From the NCBI GenBank assembly GCA_011390855.1, contig JAABRN010000526.1:1-14405 (forward strand): a stretch of 14,405 bases of DNA. Direction: 5' to 3'. Source of the stretch: Hydrogenophaga sp. GTDB lineage: Bacteria; Pseudomonadota; Gammaproteobacteria; Burkholderiales; Burkholderiaceae_C. Made by a program: the position numbers and the translations under genes. Each line of letters starts with the position of its first letter. Within the stretch, counting starts at the first letter, position 1. The notes beneath the pieces were generated by a model. That model did no database searches. It worked only from the letters and a program-made list of their open reading frames with translations, and had not been told where the DNA came from. Of this stretch, positions 7,699 through 14,405 are shown piece after piece.

Positions 7699-7727
7699 TT
7701 TACACCAAAGCGCTGGCAAGTGGGCAA
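7699..7727 (-). promoter_or_regulatory. Putative sigma-70 promoter of the TetR/beta-oxidation operon
   Basis: On the minus strand, TTGCCC (7727-7722) and TGTAAA (7704-7699) are separated by 17 bases; each matches the sigma-70 consensus at 4 of 6 positions. The expected start near 7692 would fall at the edge of the inverted repeat at 7667-7690. The assignment rests on spacing and position, as the individual hexamers are weak. Confidence 0.4.
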
Positions 7728-7753
7728 AAGGGCCCAGATAAAACTGGATTTTG

Positions 7754-7773
7754 TTTAGGGTCGACGCCCTAAA
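7754..7773. promoter_or_regulatory. Perfect 7-6-7 palindrome upstream of the TetR promoter
   Basis: TTTAGGG (7754-7760) and CCCTAAA (7767-7773) are perfect complements around TCGACG. It lies about 70 bases upstream of the expected TetR-operon start and directly after the slmA stem-loop. It could be a second protein-binding site, or a hairpin adding to termination of slmA transcripts. Its arms differ from the operator at 7667-7690, so a different binding protein would be needed. Confidence 0.4.
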
Positions 7774-7792
7774 AGGCCACCCGCAGGGCGGC
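7771..7792 (-). terminator. Intrinsic terminator after slmA
   Basis: On the minus strand GCCGCCC (7792-7786), a TGC loop, and GGGTGGC (7782-7776) form a 7-pair stem with one G-T wobble, followed by C and TTTT (7774-7771). It begins 17 bases after the slmA stop codon. The T run is short, so efficiency is uncertain. Confidence 0.6.
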
Positions 7793-7808
7793 GGTAACCG
7801 TCAAGGTG

Positions 7809-8489
7809 TCAGGAGCGCATGACGGGCAACAGCAAAGCCAGGCTGTGTTCCAGGTGTTCGCTGGGTGAGCGCTTGAAGCCGCTGCGGGCAAAGCGCTGCA
7901 AGCGCCCGACGCAGAAGGCGGTGATGGCAGAAGCGTCCGCCTGTGCGTCCACTGTGGGTGTGGCCGCCTGCGCCAAGAGCGCCACTTCGCGCAGGTTCTG
8001 CCGCAGTGCCGATTCGATCTTGTCGAAGAACAGATTCATGCGCTGCTGCAGGCGCTCGTTTTCGTGAACCAGAGCGTCACCCACCATGACCCGTGTCATG
8101 CCCGGATTCTTTTCGCCGAACTGCAGCAGCAGCGTCACCAGCTTGCGCGAGCGCGCATTGCCGTCAGGCTCGCGCTCCACCAGCTGGTTGACCAAGCCGA
8201 ACACCGACTGTTCGATGAATTCGATCAACCCCTCGAACATTTGCGCCTTGCTCGCAAAGTGCCGGTACAGCGCGGCTTCGCTCACTTCCAGCCGGGCGGC
8301 CAGTGCGGCCGTGGTGACGCGTTCAGCGCCTGGTTGCTCCAGCATGGCCGCCAGTGCCTGGAGGATCTGCACCCGGCGCTCACCCGGTTTGGGTCGCTTT
8401 CGTCCGTTGCCTTCGGGGGTGGCCGCATCCGAAGGGCTGTCGGAAGCGATGTCGGCCATGGGCATGTGCTCGGGTGCGCTGGAGGTCAT
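7809..8489 (-). CDS. slmA: Nucleoid occlusion factor SlmA, 226 aa
   Basis: TetR-fold protein that binds chromosomal SlmA sites and stops FtsZ rings from assembling over the nucleoid. After a low-complexity N-terminal extension (about 1-36), residues 37-78 form the DNA-binding domain. The signature VSEAALYRHFASKAQMFEGL (69-88), followed by IEFIE, matches the E. coli SlmA region closely. The downstream phrases LLLQFGEKNPGMTRVMVGDALV and ERLQQRMNLFFDKIESALRQ also follow E. coli SlmA. The extension makes it longer than the ~198-residue E. coli protein. ATGs at 8489, 8465 and 8459 are all possible starts and none has a clear ribosome-binding site, so the true N-terminus may be up to 10 residues shorter. 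It lies downstream of argB and a two-component pair, on the same strand, 127 bases after the sensor kinase stop. Confidence 0.9.
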   Translation of the reverse strand: MTSSAPEHMPMADIASDSPSDAATPEGNGRKRPKPGERRVQILQALAAMLEQPGAERVTTAALAARLEVSEAALYRHFASKAQMFEGLIEFIEQSVFGLVNQLVEREPDGNARSRKLVTLLLQFGEKNPGMTRVMVGDALVHENERLQQRMNLFFDKIESALRQNLREVALLAQAATPTVDAQADASAITAFCVGRLQRFARSGFKRSPSEHLEHSLALLLPVMRS

Positions 8490-8518
8490 GGGCAGTCTGT
8501 CCGTCGGTGTTCGGCTGG

Positions 8519-8545
8519 CGGGCCAGATGCGCGCCCGGTTTTTTT
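8519..8545 (+). terminator. Terminator-like hairpin with T run, on the strand opposite the genes
   Basis: CGGGC (8519-8523) and GCCCG (8533-8537) pair around a 9-base loop and are followed by seven T (8539-8545). This has the shape of an intrinsic terminator for + strand transcription, although both neighbouring genes are on the minus strand. The stem is short. It could stop antisense transcripts coming out of slmA, or be chance. The rest of the 127-base gap shows no convincing slmA promoter. Confidence 0.25.
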
Positions 8546-8616
8546 GTCATCCCTTGTTTCATTTTCGCACAGGGTTTCCCGGTTCAGCGGTGCGTATGTG
8601 GAGGGGGTTGTGGCGC

Positions 8617-10087
8617 TTATGCCACTGCAGCAAACGACACGTGCACACGCAGCCCGTGACCCATCGCGCCCACCGCCAGTTGAAGCTGGGTGTGGTGCGC
8701 TCGAGCGATTTCGTCCGCAATGGCCAGCCCCAGCCCATTGCCTTCGCCAACGGTGCCCGGCACACGGTAAAACCGTTGCAGCACCCGCTCCTGCTCGTCA
8801 CAGGGAATGCCAGGGCCGTCGTCTTCCACCTCCAGCCAGGCACAGCGCTTGTCCTGCCCCTCACCTGGGCCGCAGCGCAAGGTCACACGCCCACCCACTG
8901 GGGTGTAGCGCACGGCGTTGTCCACCAGATTGATGAGCAGTTCACGCAGCAGCCAGGCGTGTCCTCGCACCTGTGCTTCCTGGGTTTCCAGACCCAGATC
9001 GATCTGCCGGTCCGCTGCAGCGTCAAGGTAGAGCGACAGAATGCTCTCGCACAAGTCCTTGAGGTCAACCTGCTGCTCCGGCTGGGCGTCCACGCTCACC
9101 GCGTCCGCGCGCGACAAGGCCAGCAACTGGTTGGCCAGTTGCGAGGTGCGGCGTGTCGCGTCGCGCATGCGCCGCACCTGATCCACCCGCAAAGGCAGCA
9201 ACTCGCCGGTGGCCATGCTCCGCGCCGCCTGCGCCCAGGCCTCCACCTGGGCCTGCAGACCGGCCAGCGGCGTGCGAAGCTGATGGGCAGCGTCGGCCAC
9301 AAAACGGCGCTGCGCCTCGGTCTGGGTGTTGACGAGCCCGAACAGCCGGTTGAGCGAAACCACCAGCGGGCGCACCTCGGCAGGCGCGCTGTCGGCGAGG
9401 ATCGGACTGAGGTCACGCGGCGACCGGCGCTCCACCGCCTGTTTGAGATCGATCAGCGGTTGCAGGGCCCGTGCCACGGCCCAGGTGACGGCAATGGCGG
9501 CCAGCAAGAGCAGCGCAACATTGGGCAACAGCACCCGCAACAACACCGTCCGCAGCCAGTTCTGCCGCGCGTTCGACCCGTCGGCCAGCATCACAATGAG
9601 GTCGCCCGCCGAACTGCTGCTGCGTTGCGCCACCACCCGGTAGGTGATGCCCCCTTCCACCACGCTCAGGAACTCGGGGTCGGCGGTCGCTGGCAGCACG
9701 GTGGGGAACCATGACTCTCCCAGCAAAGGCGTTCCCTGTGCATTGAAGATGCCGTAAAACGCCACGCCGTCGCGCTCCTTGAGGAATTCGTCCACCGGTG
9801 GCGCCAGCAGCAGGGCCAGGCCAGGCTGGGTCTGCGAGAGCGCGCCCTGGTTCATAAACGGTTCCGCGCTGCCGTCGTTCGCCGGGCGACGCGGTGTGGT
9901 TACCACAATCGAGTCCACCAGCAGCGGCACCAGGCGCTGCAATTGCTGGTCTTGTTGCAAGGCCGCCGTGCCGGCGCTCTGGTAGTGCAGGTACACGCTG
10001 ACCAGCCCCACCAGCCCCAGCGGCAGCATCAACAGCACCAGCAGGCGCCGCTGCAGGCCCCAGATCATGCCCTCGGGGGCGCTGCGA

Positions 10088-10104
<17 letters not shown>
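8617..10104 (-). CDS. Sensor histidine kinase, TctE/QseC type, 495 aa
   Basis: Membrane-bound sensor of a two-component system. From the chosen start, a first membrane helix lies at about 20-41, a periplasmic region at 42-188 fits the 2CSK_N-type sensor domain of TctE-like kinases, and a second helix is at 190-212. The H-box FVADAAHQLRTPLAGLQ carries the phosphorylated H274. The ATP-binding domain has the N-box NLVDNAVRYTP (392-402), DDGPGIP (428-434) and GNGLGLAI (455-462). The ATG at 10104 overlaps the response regulator by 17 bases; the open frame reaches 10185, but that would bury more of the start in the regulator gene. The ATG at 10068 (MIWGLQRR) is an alternative. No ligand can be assigned: TctE homologs sense tricarboxylates, QseC homologs other signals, and the neighbours (argB, slmA) give no clue. 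Confidence 0.9.
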
Positions 10105-10777
<673 letters not shown>

Positions 10778-10784
10778 GTCTAGA

Positions 10785-10866
10785 GATCCCCCCTGCCGCG
10801 CTTCGCGCGATCCCCCTGAGGGGGACGCACCCTGGGACCGGCAGAGCCGGATCCTCGGGTGCCCTG
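10785..10866 (-). repeat. Intergenic hairpin repeat, copy 5 (inverted)
   Basis: On the minus strand the copy reads GATCCGGC-TCT-GCCGGTC (10852-10835), the core TCCCCCT-CAGGGGGA-like (10824-10811), then GCGCGAAGCGCG (10807-10796) and AGGGGGG. All three hairpin elements are well kept. Its G-rich end faces the response-regulator start instead of a preceding stop codon, so it is inverted relative to transcription compared with the other full copies. Confidence 0.65.
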
Positions 10867-10909
10867 GAAAAATCCCCTCGCTCCGGAAAAGACCACGAGG
10901 CCTTCCATA

Positions 10910-11815
10910 TCAGTGTGAACGGATCATGGTGCCGAAAGGCTGGTCGCCGAGGACTTCGAGCAGCAGCGCATGGGGCACGCGGCCGTCCAGGATGTGCACC
11001 GCGTTCACACCGCTCTTTGCCGCGTCAAGCGCACCGGCGATCTTGGGCAGCATGCCACCCGAGATGGTGCCGTCTTCGCACAGTTCGTCGATGCGGCGTG
11101 GTGTGAGCTCGGTCAGCAGCTTGCCGTCCTTGTCGAGCACACCGGGAATGTTGGTGAGCATGAGCAGCTTCTCGGCCTGCAGCACGGTCGCCAGCTTGGC
11201 GGCCACCACGTCGGCGTTGATGTTGTAGCTCTCGTTGCTGACGCCAAAACCGATGGGGCTGACCACCGGGATGAAGGCGTCGTCTTGCAGGGCCTGCACC
11301 ACACCGGGGTCGATGCTTTCGATGTCGCCCACCTGTCCCACGTCGTGTTCCAGGCTGGGGTCTTTGGAGTCGGCCATGCGCAGCTTGCGCGCCCGAATCA
11401 TGGCGCCATCGCGGCCAGTGAGCCCCACTGCCTTGCCGCCGGCCTGGTTGATCAGGCCCACAATGTCCTGTTGTACCTGCCCGGCCAGTACCCACTCCAC
11501 CACTTCCATGGTTTCTTCGTCGGTGACGCGCATGCCTTGAATGAACTGGCCCTGCTTGCCCAGGCGCTTGAGCAGCGTTTCAATCTGCGGGCCGCCGCCA
11601 TGCACCACCACCGGGTTGATGCCGACCAGCTTGAGCAGCACCACATCTTCGGCAAACGCCTGCTGCAAGGCAGGGTCGGTCATGGCATTGCCACCGTACT
11701 TGATGACCATGGTCTTGCCGTGGTACTTGCGGATGTAAGGCAAGGCCTGCGCAAGCAGCTCGGCTTTTTCTCGCGGCTGGATGTGGGAAATGTTGACGGC
11801 GGCAGATGTGGACAT
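10910..11815 (-). CDS. argB: N-acetylglutamate kinase ArgB, 301 aa
   Basis: Phosphorylates N-acetyl-L-glutamate with ATP, the second step of arginine synthesis in the cytoplasm. Amino-acid kinase fold motifs are complete: K39 in KYGGNAM, the substrate loop HGGGPQ (72-77), R96, [12 protein letters not shown] with catalytic D202, and K258 in the GGMLPK segment that contacts ATP. An N-terminal helix (about 15-32, [17 protein letters not shown]) precedes the kinase core. In the family this helix links hexamers and accompanies feedback inhibition by arginine, unlike the shorter E. coli enzyme, so arginine control is likely here. The ATG at 11815 has only a weak ribosome-binding site. A TACAAT -10 element lies 36 bases upstream. 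The two-component genes follow 132 bases downstream. Confidence 0.96.
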   Translation of the reverse strand: MSTSAAVNISHIQPREKAELLAQALPYIRKYHGKTMVIKYGGNAMTDPALQQAFAEDVVLLKLVGINPVVVHGGGPQIETLLKRLGKQGQFIQGMRVTDEETMEVVEWVLAGQVQQDIVGLINQAGGKAVGLTGRDGAMIRARKLRMADSKDPSLEHDVGQVGDIESIDPGVVQALQDDAFIPVVSPIGFGVSNESYNINADVVAAKLATVLQAEKLLMLTNIPGVLDKDGKLLTELTPRRIDELCEDGTISGGMLPKIAGALDAAKSGVNAVHILDGRVPHALLLEVLGDQPFGTMIRSH

Positions 11816-11850
11816 GCTTCAAGTTCGCTGTGAAGGCTGTGGGACGCCAA

Positions 11851-11856
11851 ATTGTA
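11851..11856 (-). promoter_or_regulatory. Putative -10 element of the argB promoter
   Basis: The minus strand reads TACAAT (11856-11851), matching the sigma-70 -10 consensus at 5 of 6 positions, in the 94-base gap before argB. It predicts a leader of about 28 bases. No good -35 hexamer sits 17 bases upstream; that region is occupied by a CGCGG/CCGCG inverted repeat (11872-11876 and 11884-11888), so an activator may be needed, or the call may be chance. Confidence 0.4.
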
Positions 11857-11909
11857 GGGCGCGATACTGCCCGCGGCTTGAAACCGCGCCCCCCACTCTC
11901 CATGCCGGG

Positions 11910-13037
11910 TCAGCTCAGCGCGCGCTGGATGATGATCTTCTGCACGTCCGACGTGCCTTCGTAGATTTGGCACACCCGCACATCGCGGTAGATGCGCTCC
12001 ACCGGAAAGTCGCTCACATAACCGTATCCGCCGTGCACCTGAATCGCGTCGGAGCAGACCTTTTCGGCCATCTCGCTGGCAAACAGCTTGGCCATGGCCG
12101 CTTCCTTCAGGCAAGGCTGATCCGCATCGCGCAGAGCGGCGGCGTGGTGGGTGAGCGCGCGAGCGGCCTCGATCTGCGTCGCCATGTCGGCCAGCCGGAA
12201 ACCCACGGCCTGGTGGTTGAAGATGGGCTGACCAAAGCTTTCACGCTGTTTGGCGTAGGTGAGCGCGCATTCCAGTGCGCTGCGCGCCATGCCGATGCTC
12301 TGCGCCGCGATGCCGATACGCCCACCCTCCAGCGCACTCAACGCGATTTTGTAGCCTTCACCTTCAGCGCCAATCAGGTTCTCGGCCGGGATGCGGCAGT
12401 TGTCGAAATTGATCTGCGCGGTGTCGCTGCTGTGCTGCCCCAACTTGTCTTCCAGCCGCGCGACCACATAGCCCGGCGCGCTGGTGGGCACAATAAAAGC
12501 GCTCATGCCCTTCTTGCCTGCGCCCTTGTCGGTGACCGCGATCACGATGGCCACGTCGCCATTCTTGCCACTGGTGATGAACTGCTTCACGCCGTTGATC
12601 ACGTATTCACCGCCCTGCTTCACTGCTGTGGTGCGCAAGGCAGACGCGTCTGAACCCACATGGGGTTCCGTCAGGCAGAAGGCGCCCAGCATCTGGCCGG
12701 CTGCCAGCGGCCGCAGCCACTGTTCCTGCTGGTGCTGGTTGCCGTAGCGCATGAGAATGGCATTGACCGGGCAGTTGGTCACCGAGATCACCGTGCTCGT
12801 GCCGCCGTCGCCTGCGGCAATCTCTTCCAGCACCACCGCCAGGGTGACGTAATCCAGCCCTGCCCCACCCAGCGCCTCTGGCACACAGATGCCGTAAGCC
12901 CCGAGTTCTGCGAGGCCCTTGTGCACGTCCTTGGGAAAGTGGTGTTCCTTGTCCCATTTGGCCGCGTGCGGCCACAGCTGTTCCTGCGCGAAAGTGCGCA
13001 CGGCGTCGCGGATCATCAATTGGTCTTGGGTCAGCAT
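11910..13037 (-). CDS. Acyl-CoA dehydrogenase, short/branched-chain type, 375 aa
   Basis: FAD-dependent acyl-CoA dehydrogenase of the classical ~380-residue size, distinct from the 598-residue enzyme elsewhere in the window. Helical N-domain about 1-115, beta domain beginning with the flavin-contact phrase FCLTEPHVGSDASAL (120-134) and containing VINGVKQFITSG (146-157), then the C-terminal helical domain with QVHGGYGYVSDFPVERIYRD (333-352). The catalytic base E360 is in the IYEGTSDVQ motif, as in short- and medium-chain dehydrogenases and unlike isovaleryl-CoA dehydrogenase, whose base sits elsewhere. Butyryl-CoA or short branched substrates are plausible. The start at 13037 (MLTQDQLMIRD) matches the usual beginning of these proteins, though the ribosome-binding site is weak. 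The gene follows an SDR gene by only 18 bases, so the two are likely one transcript. Confidence 0.92.
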   Translation of the reverse strand: MLTQDQLMIRDAVRTFAQEQLWPHAAKWDKEHHFPKDVHKGLAELGAYGICVPEALGGAGLDYVTLAVVLEEIAAGDGGTSTVISVTNCPVNAILMRYGNQHQQEQWLRPLAAGQMLGAFCLTEPHVGSDASALRTTAVKQGGEYVINGVKQFITSGKNGDVAIVIAVTDKGAGKKGMSAFIVPTSAPGYVVARLEDKLGQHSSDTAQINFDNCRIPAENLIGAEGEGYKIALSALEGGRIGIAAQSIGMARSALECALTYAKQRESFGQPIFNHQAVGFRLADMATQIEAARALTHHAAALRDADQPCLKEAAMAKLFASEMAEKVCSDAIQVHGGYGYVSDFPVERIYRDVRVCQIYEGTSDVQKIIIQRALS

Positions 13038-13055
13038 GTTGGGTCCAGAAAAAAG

Positions 13056-13724
13056 CTACCAGTGGTCGGCACGCCGACCGTCGAAATGCAGCAGGCGGCC
13101 GCTGTCTTCAGGCGTGATGTCGGCAATCACTTTGCGCAAGCCGCTCACACTATCCTCCAGCGAAACGGGCGCTGCTGCCCCGCCCATGTCGGTCTGCACC
13201 CAGCCGGGGTCCAGCGCCACCAGGCGGGCTTCGGGATAGTCAAAGCGCGCACTGCTCAGCGCCATGTTCAGCGCCGCCTTGCTCACACGGTACAACCATG
13301 CATTGCTTGCAGGCACGCTACCAATCTGGCTCATGCTGCTGGAAAGCACACCGAACACACCCTGCGCGGCCTCGACCATCGGAAGCACTTGGGGAATCAC
13401 CTGCATCGCCCCGAGCACGTTGGTGTGCATCACCTGGTCAAAGGCCTCCCGCGTGGGCGGCGTGGTGGCATTGGCGCGGTCCATCACGCCGGCCACGTAC
13501 AGTGCCACATCCAGCCTTTCCCCATCCAGTTGCCAGGCCAGGCTGCTCACGCTGGCCGGGTCGCTCACGTCCACCCGCAACACCTCTGCACCCAGCGCCT
13601 GGAGGCGCGCAGCCCCCACATCGCCCCGCACGGTGCCGATCACCCGCCGCCCTTCAGCCAGGTACTGGCGCACCAGCTCCAGGCCGATGCCGCGGGACGC
13701 GCCAATGATCAATACAGTGGGCAT
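13056..13724 (-). CDS. Short-chain dehydrogenase/reductase (SDR), 222 aa
   Basis: NAD(P)-dependent oxidoreductase of the classical SDR fold with unknown substrate. The cofactor-binding GASRGIG is at 8-14, with basic R33 downstream and VDVSDP at 51-56. The catalytic residues are in place: N102 (HTNVLG), a serine in SSS (128-130), Y145 and K149 (YRVSK). The usual NNAG motif is replaced by YVAG (76-79). At 222 residues it is shorter than most SDRs (about 250), with a reduced C-terminal substrate region, as in C-factor/sniffer-like members. It lies between a thiolase gene and an acyl-CoA dehydrogenase and is probably co-transcribed with the latter, so it could act on a 3-hydroxyacyl-CoA or a carbonyl intermediate, but nothing in the sequence proves this. 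Confidence 0.88.
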   Translation of the reverse strand: MPTVLIIGASRGIGLELVRQYLAEGRRVIGTVRGDVGAARLQALGAEVLRVDVSDPASVSSLAWQLDGERLDVALYVAGVMDRANATTPPTREAFDQVMHTNVLGAMQVIPQVLPMVEAAQGVFGVLSSSMSQIGSVPASNAWLYRVSKAALNMALSSARFDYPEARLVALDPGWVQTDMGGAAAPVSLEDSVSGLRKVIADITPEDSGRLLHFDGRRADHW

Positions 13725-13747
13725 GGTAGACGGAAGTGGGATTTATC

Positions 13748-13828
13748 AGGGCCGCCGCAGAACCGGCTTTGCCGGGCCGCAGGGGGCGCCCCCTTTGAGG
13801 GGATGACGCCGAAGGCGGCGCGGGGGTG
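13748..13828 (+). repeat. Intergenic hairpin repeat, copy 6
   Basis: Well-kept copy filling the gap between the second thiolase stop (13829) and the SDR start. It has GAACCGGC-TTT-GCCGGGCC (13760-13778), the core GCCCCCTTTGAGGGGA (13788-13803), a third arm GACGCC-GAA-GGCGGCG, and GGGGGTG against the stop. The third arm uses different bases from copy 2 (GCC/GGC in place of CGC/GCG) yet still pairs, a compensatory change suggesting that the hairpin itself matters. Confidence 0.7.
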
Positions 13829-14405
13829 TTACACCATTTCCACCGCCATCGCCGTGGCCTCACCGCCACCAATGCACAACGTGGCCACACCCTTCTTGCC
13901 ACCACATGCCTGAAGTGCATGCAGGAGCGTGACCAGAATGCGCGCGCCACTCGCGCCAATGGGGTGGCCGAGCGCACAGGCGCCTCCGTTCACGTTGACC
14001 TTCTCGTGCGGAATGGACAGCTCGGTCATCAGCGCCATGGGCACCACGGCGAAGGCTTCGTTGATTTCCCACAGGTCCACGTCGGCCACGCTCCAGCCGG
14101 TTTTGGCGAGCAGCTTCTGGGTGGCGCCCACCGGGGCGGTGGCGAACCAGTTCGGCTCCTGTGCATGTGTGGCGTGGGCCACGATGCGAGCCAGCGGTTT
14201 CAGGCCCTGAGCCAGTGCGGTGGACTGGCGCATCAGCACCAGGGCGGCCGCGCCGTCATTGATGGAAGAGGAAGATGCGGCGGTGATGGTGCCGTCTTTC
14301 TTGAACGCGGGCTTCAGGCTGGTGACCTTGTCGAGCTTGACCTTGCCCGGGCCCTCGTCCACGGACACCACACGTTCACCGCTGCGGTCCTTCACCGTCA
14401 CCGGT
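13829..14405 (-). CDS. Acetyl-CoA C-acetyltransferase (thiolase), C-terminal part (5' partial)
   Basis: The frame runs off the right edge, so only about 191 C-terminal residues are seen; the GTG near 14401 is an internal valine. Thiolase C-domain motifs are clear: SSSINDGAAALVLM, WEINEAFAVVPMA, NVNGGACALGHPIGASGARI with the catalytic histidine, and CIGGGEATAMAVEM with the acid/base cysteine. The nucleophilic cysteine would lie outside the window. The NVNGGACALGHPIG and CIGGGEA wording is closer to acetoacetyl-CoA thiolases (AtoB/PhaA type) than to the other thiolase here, which has NPMGGAIALGHPLG and CVGMGQG. It could serve short-chain degradation or acetoacetyl-CoA formation for polyhydroxybutyrate. 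It is followed by the SDR and acyl-CoA dehydrogenase genes on the same strand, separated by a repeat copy. Confidence 0.9.
   Translation of the reverse strand, partial: PVTVKDRSGERVVSVDEGPGKVKLDKVTSLKPAFKKDGTITAASSSSINDGAAALVLMRQSTALAQGLKPLARIVAHATHAQEPNWFATAPVGATQKLLAKTGWSVADVDLWEINEAFAVVPMALMTELSIPHEKVNVNGGACALGHPIGASGARILVTLLHALQACGGKKGVATLCIGGGEATAMAVEMV

Noticed and set aside
8086..9714. A 542-codon open frame on the + strand spanning slmA and the sensor kinase
   Set aside because: It crosses two well-supported minus-strand genes and the gap between them, and shows no motif; a GC-rich shadow.
10868..10900. Possible argB terminator: CCTCG/CGAGG stem followed by a T-rich run on the minus strand
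   Set aside because: The stem is only five pairs around a 15-base loop, and three bases separate it from the T run, too weak to list as a feature.
11872..11888. CGCGG/CCGCG inverted repeat upstream of argB, considered as an arginine-repressor site or terminator
   Set aside because: It does not resemble the AT-rich ArgR box, has no T run, and five GC pairs are common by chance in this base composition.
12660..13913. A 417-codon open frame on the + strand at the right side
   Set aside because: It runs antisense through the acyl-CoA dehydrogenase, SDR and thiolase genes and through a repeat copy, which argues against a real protein.

Overview
The window looks like chromosomal DNA from a GC-rich betaproteobacterium, most likely of the family Comamonadaceae (Hydrogenophaga/Acidovorax type). 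This rests on the protein types, the beta-oxidation gene order and a GC-rich intergenic repeat recalled as common in that family; no database search was possible. Coding is dense: 12 protein genes, no RNA genes, no IS elements, no CRISPR, and no gene-free stretch longer than about 190 bases. Only the partial gene at the left edge is on the + strand.

Left edge (1-615, +): the 3' end of a gene for an outer-membrane beta-barrel, probably the C-terminal barrel of a patatin-like phospholipase. It converges on a fatty-acid degradation operon.

7626 down to 690 (-): a TetR-family regulator, a ~600-residue acyl-CoA dehydrogenase, a small secreted DUF2147 protein, a two-domain 3-hydroxyacyl-CoA dehydrogenase/enoyl-CoA hydratase, and a thiolase. 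Together the enzymes can run a full beta-oxidation cycle: dehydrogenation, hydration, second dehydrogenation, thiolysis. Upstream of the regulator lie a near-perfect 10-4-10 inverted repeat on a plausible transcription start and a second perfect palindrome, which suggests an autoregulated, acyl-CoA-responsive operon.

11815 down to 7809 (-): argB (N-acetylglutamate kinase, arginine synthesis), an OmpR-type response regulator and TctE/QseC-type sensor kinase with overlapping reading frames, then slmA (nucleoid occlusion, cell division). A stem-loop with a short T run follows slmA.

Right edge (14405 down to 11910, -): the C-terminal part of a second thiolase, a short-chain dehydrogenase/reductase, and a 375-residue acyl-CoA dehydrogenase. 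This is a second acyl-CoA module.

An ~80-bp GC-rich repeat made of three small hairpins sits in six intergenic gaps and is the most distinctive non-coding structure. No gene cluster here looks like an undescribed defence, mobile or biosynthetic system; the items most worth a second look are the repeat family, the two palindromes upstream of the TetR gene, and the DUF2147 gene inside the beta-oxidation operon.
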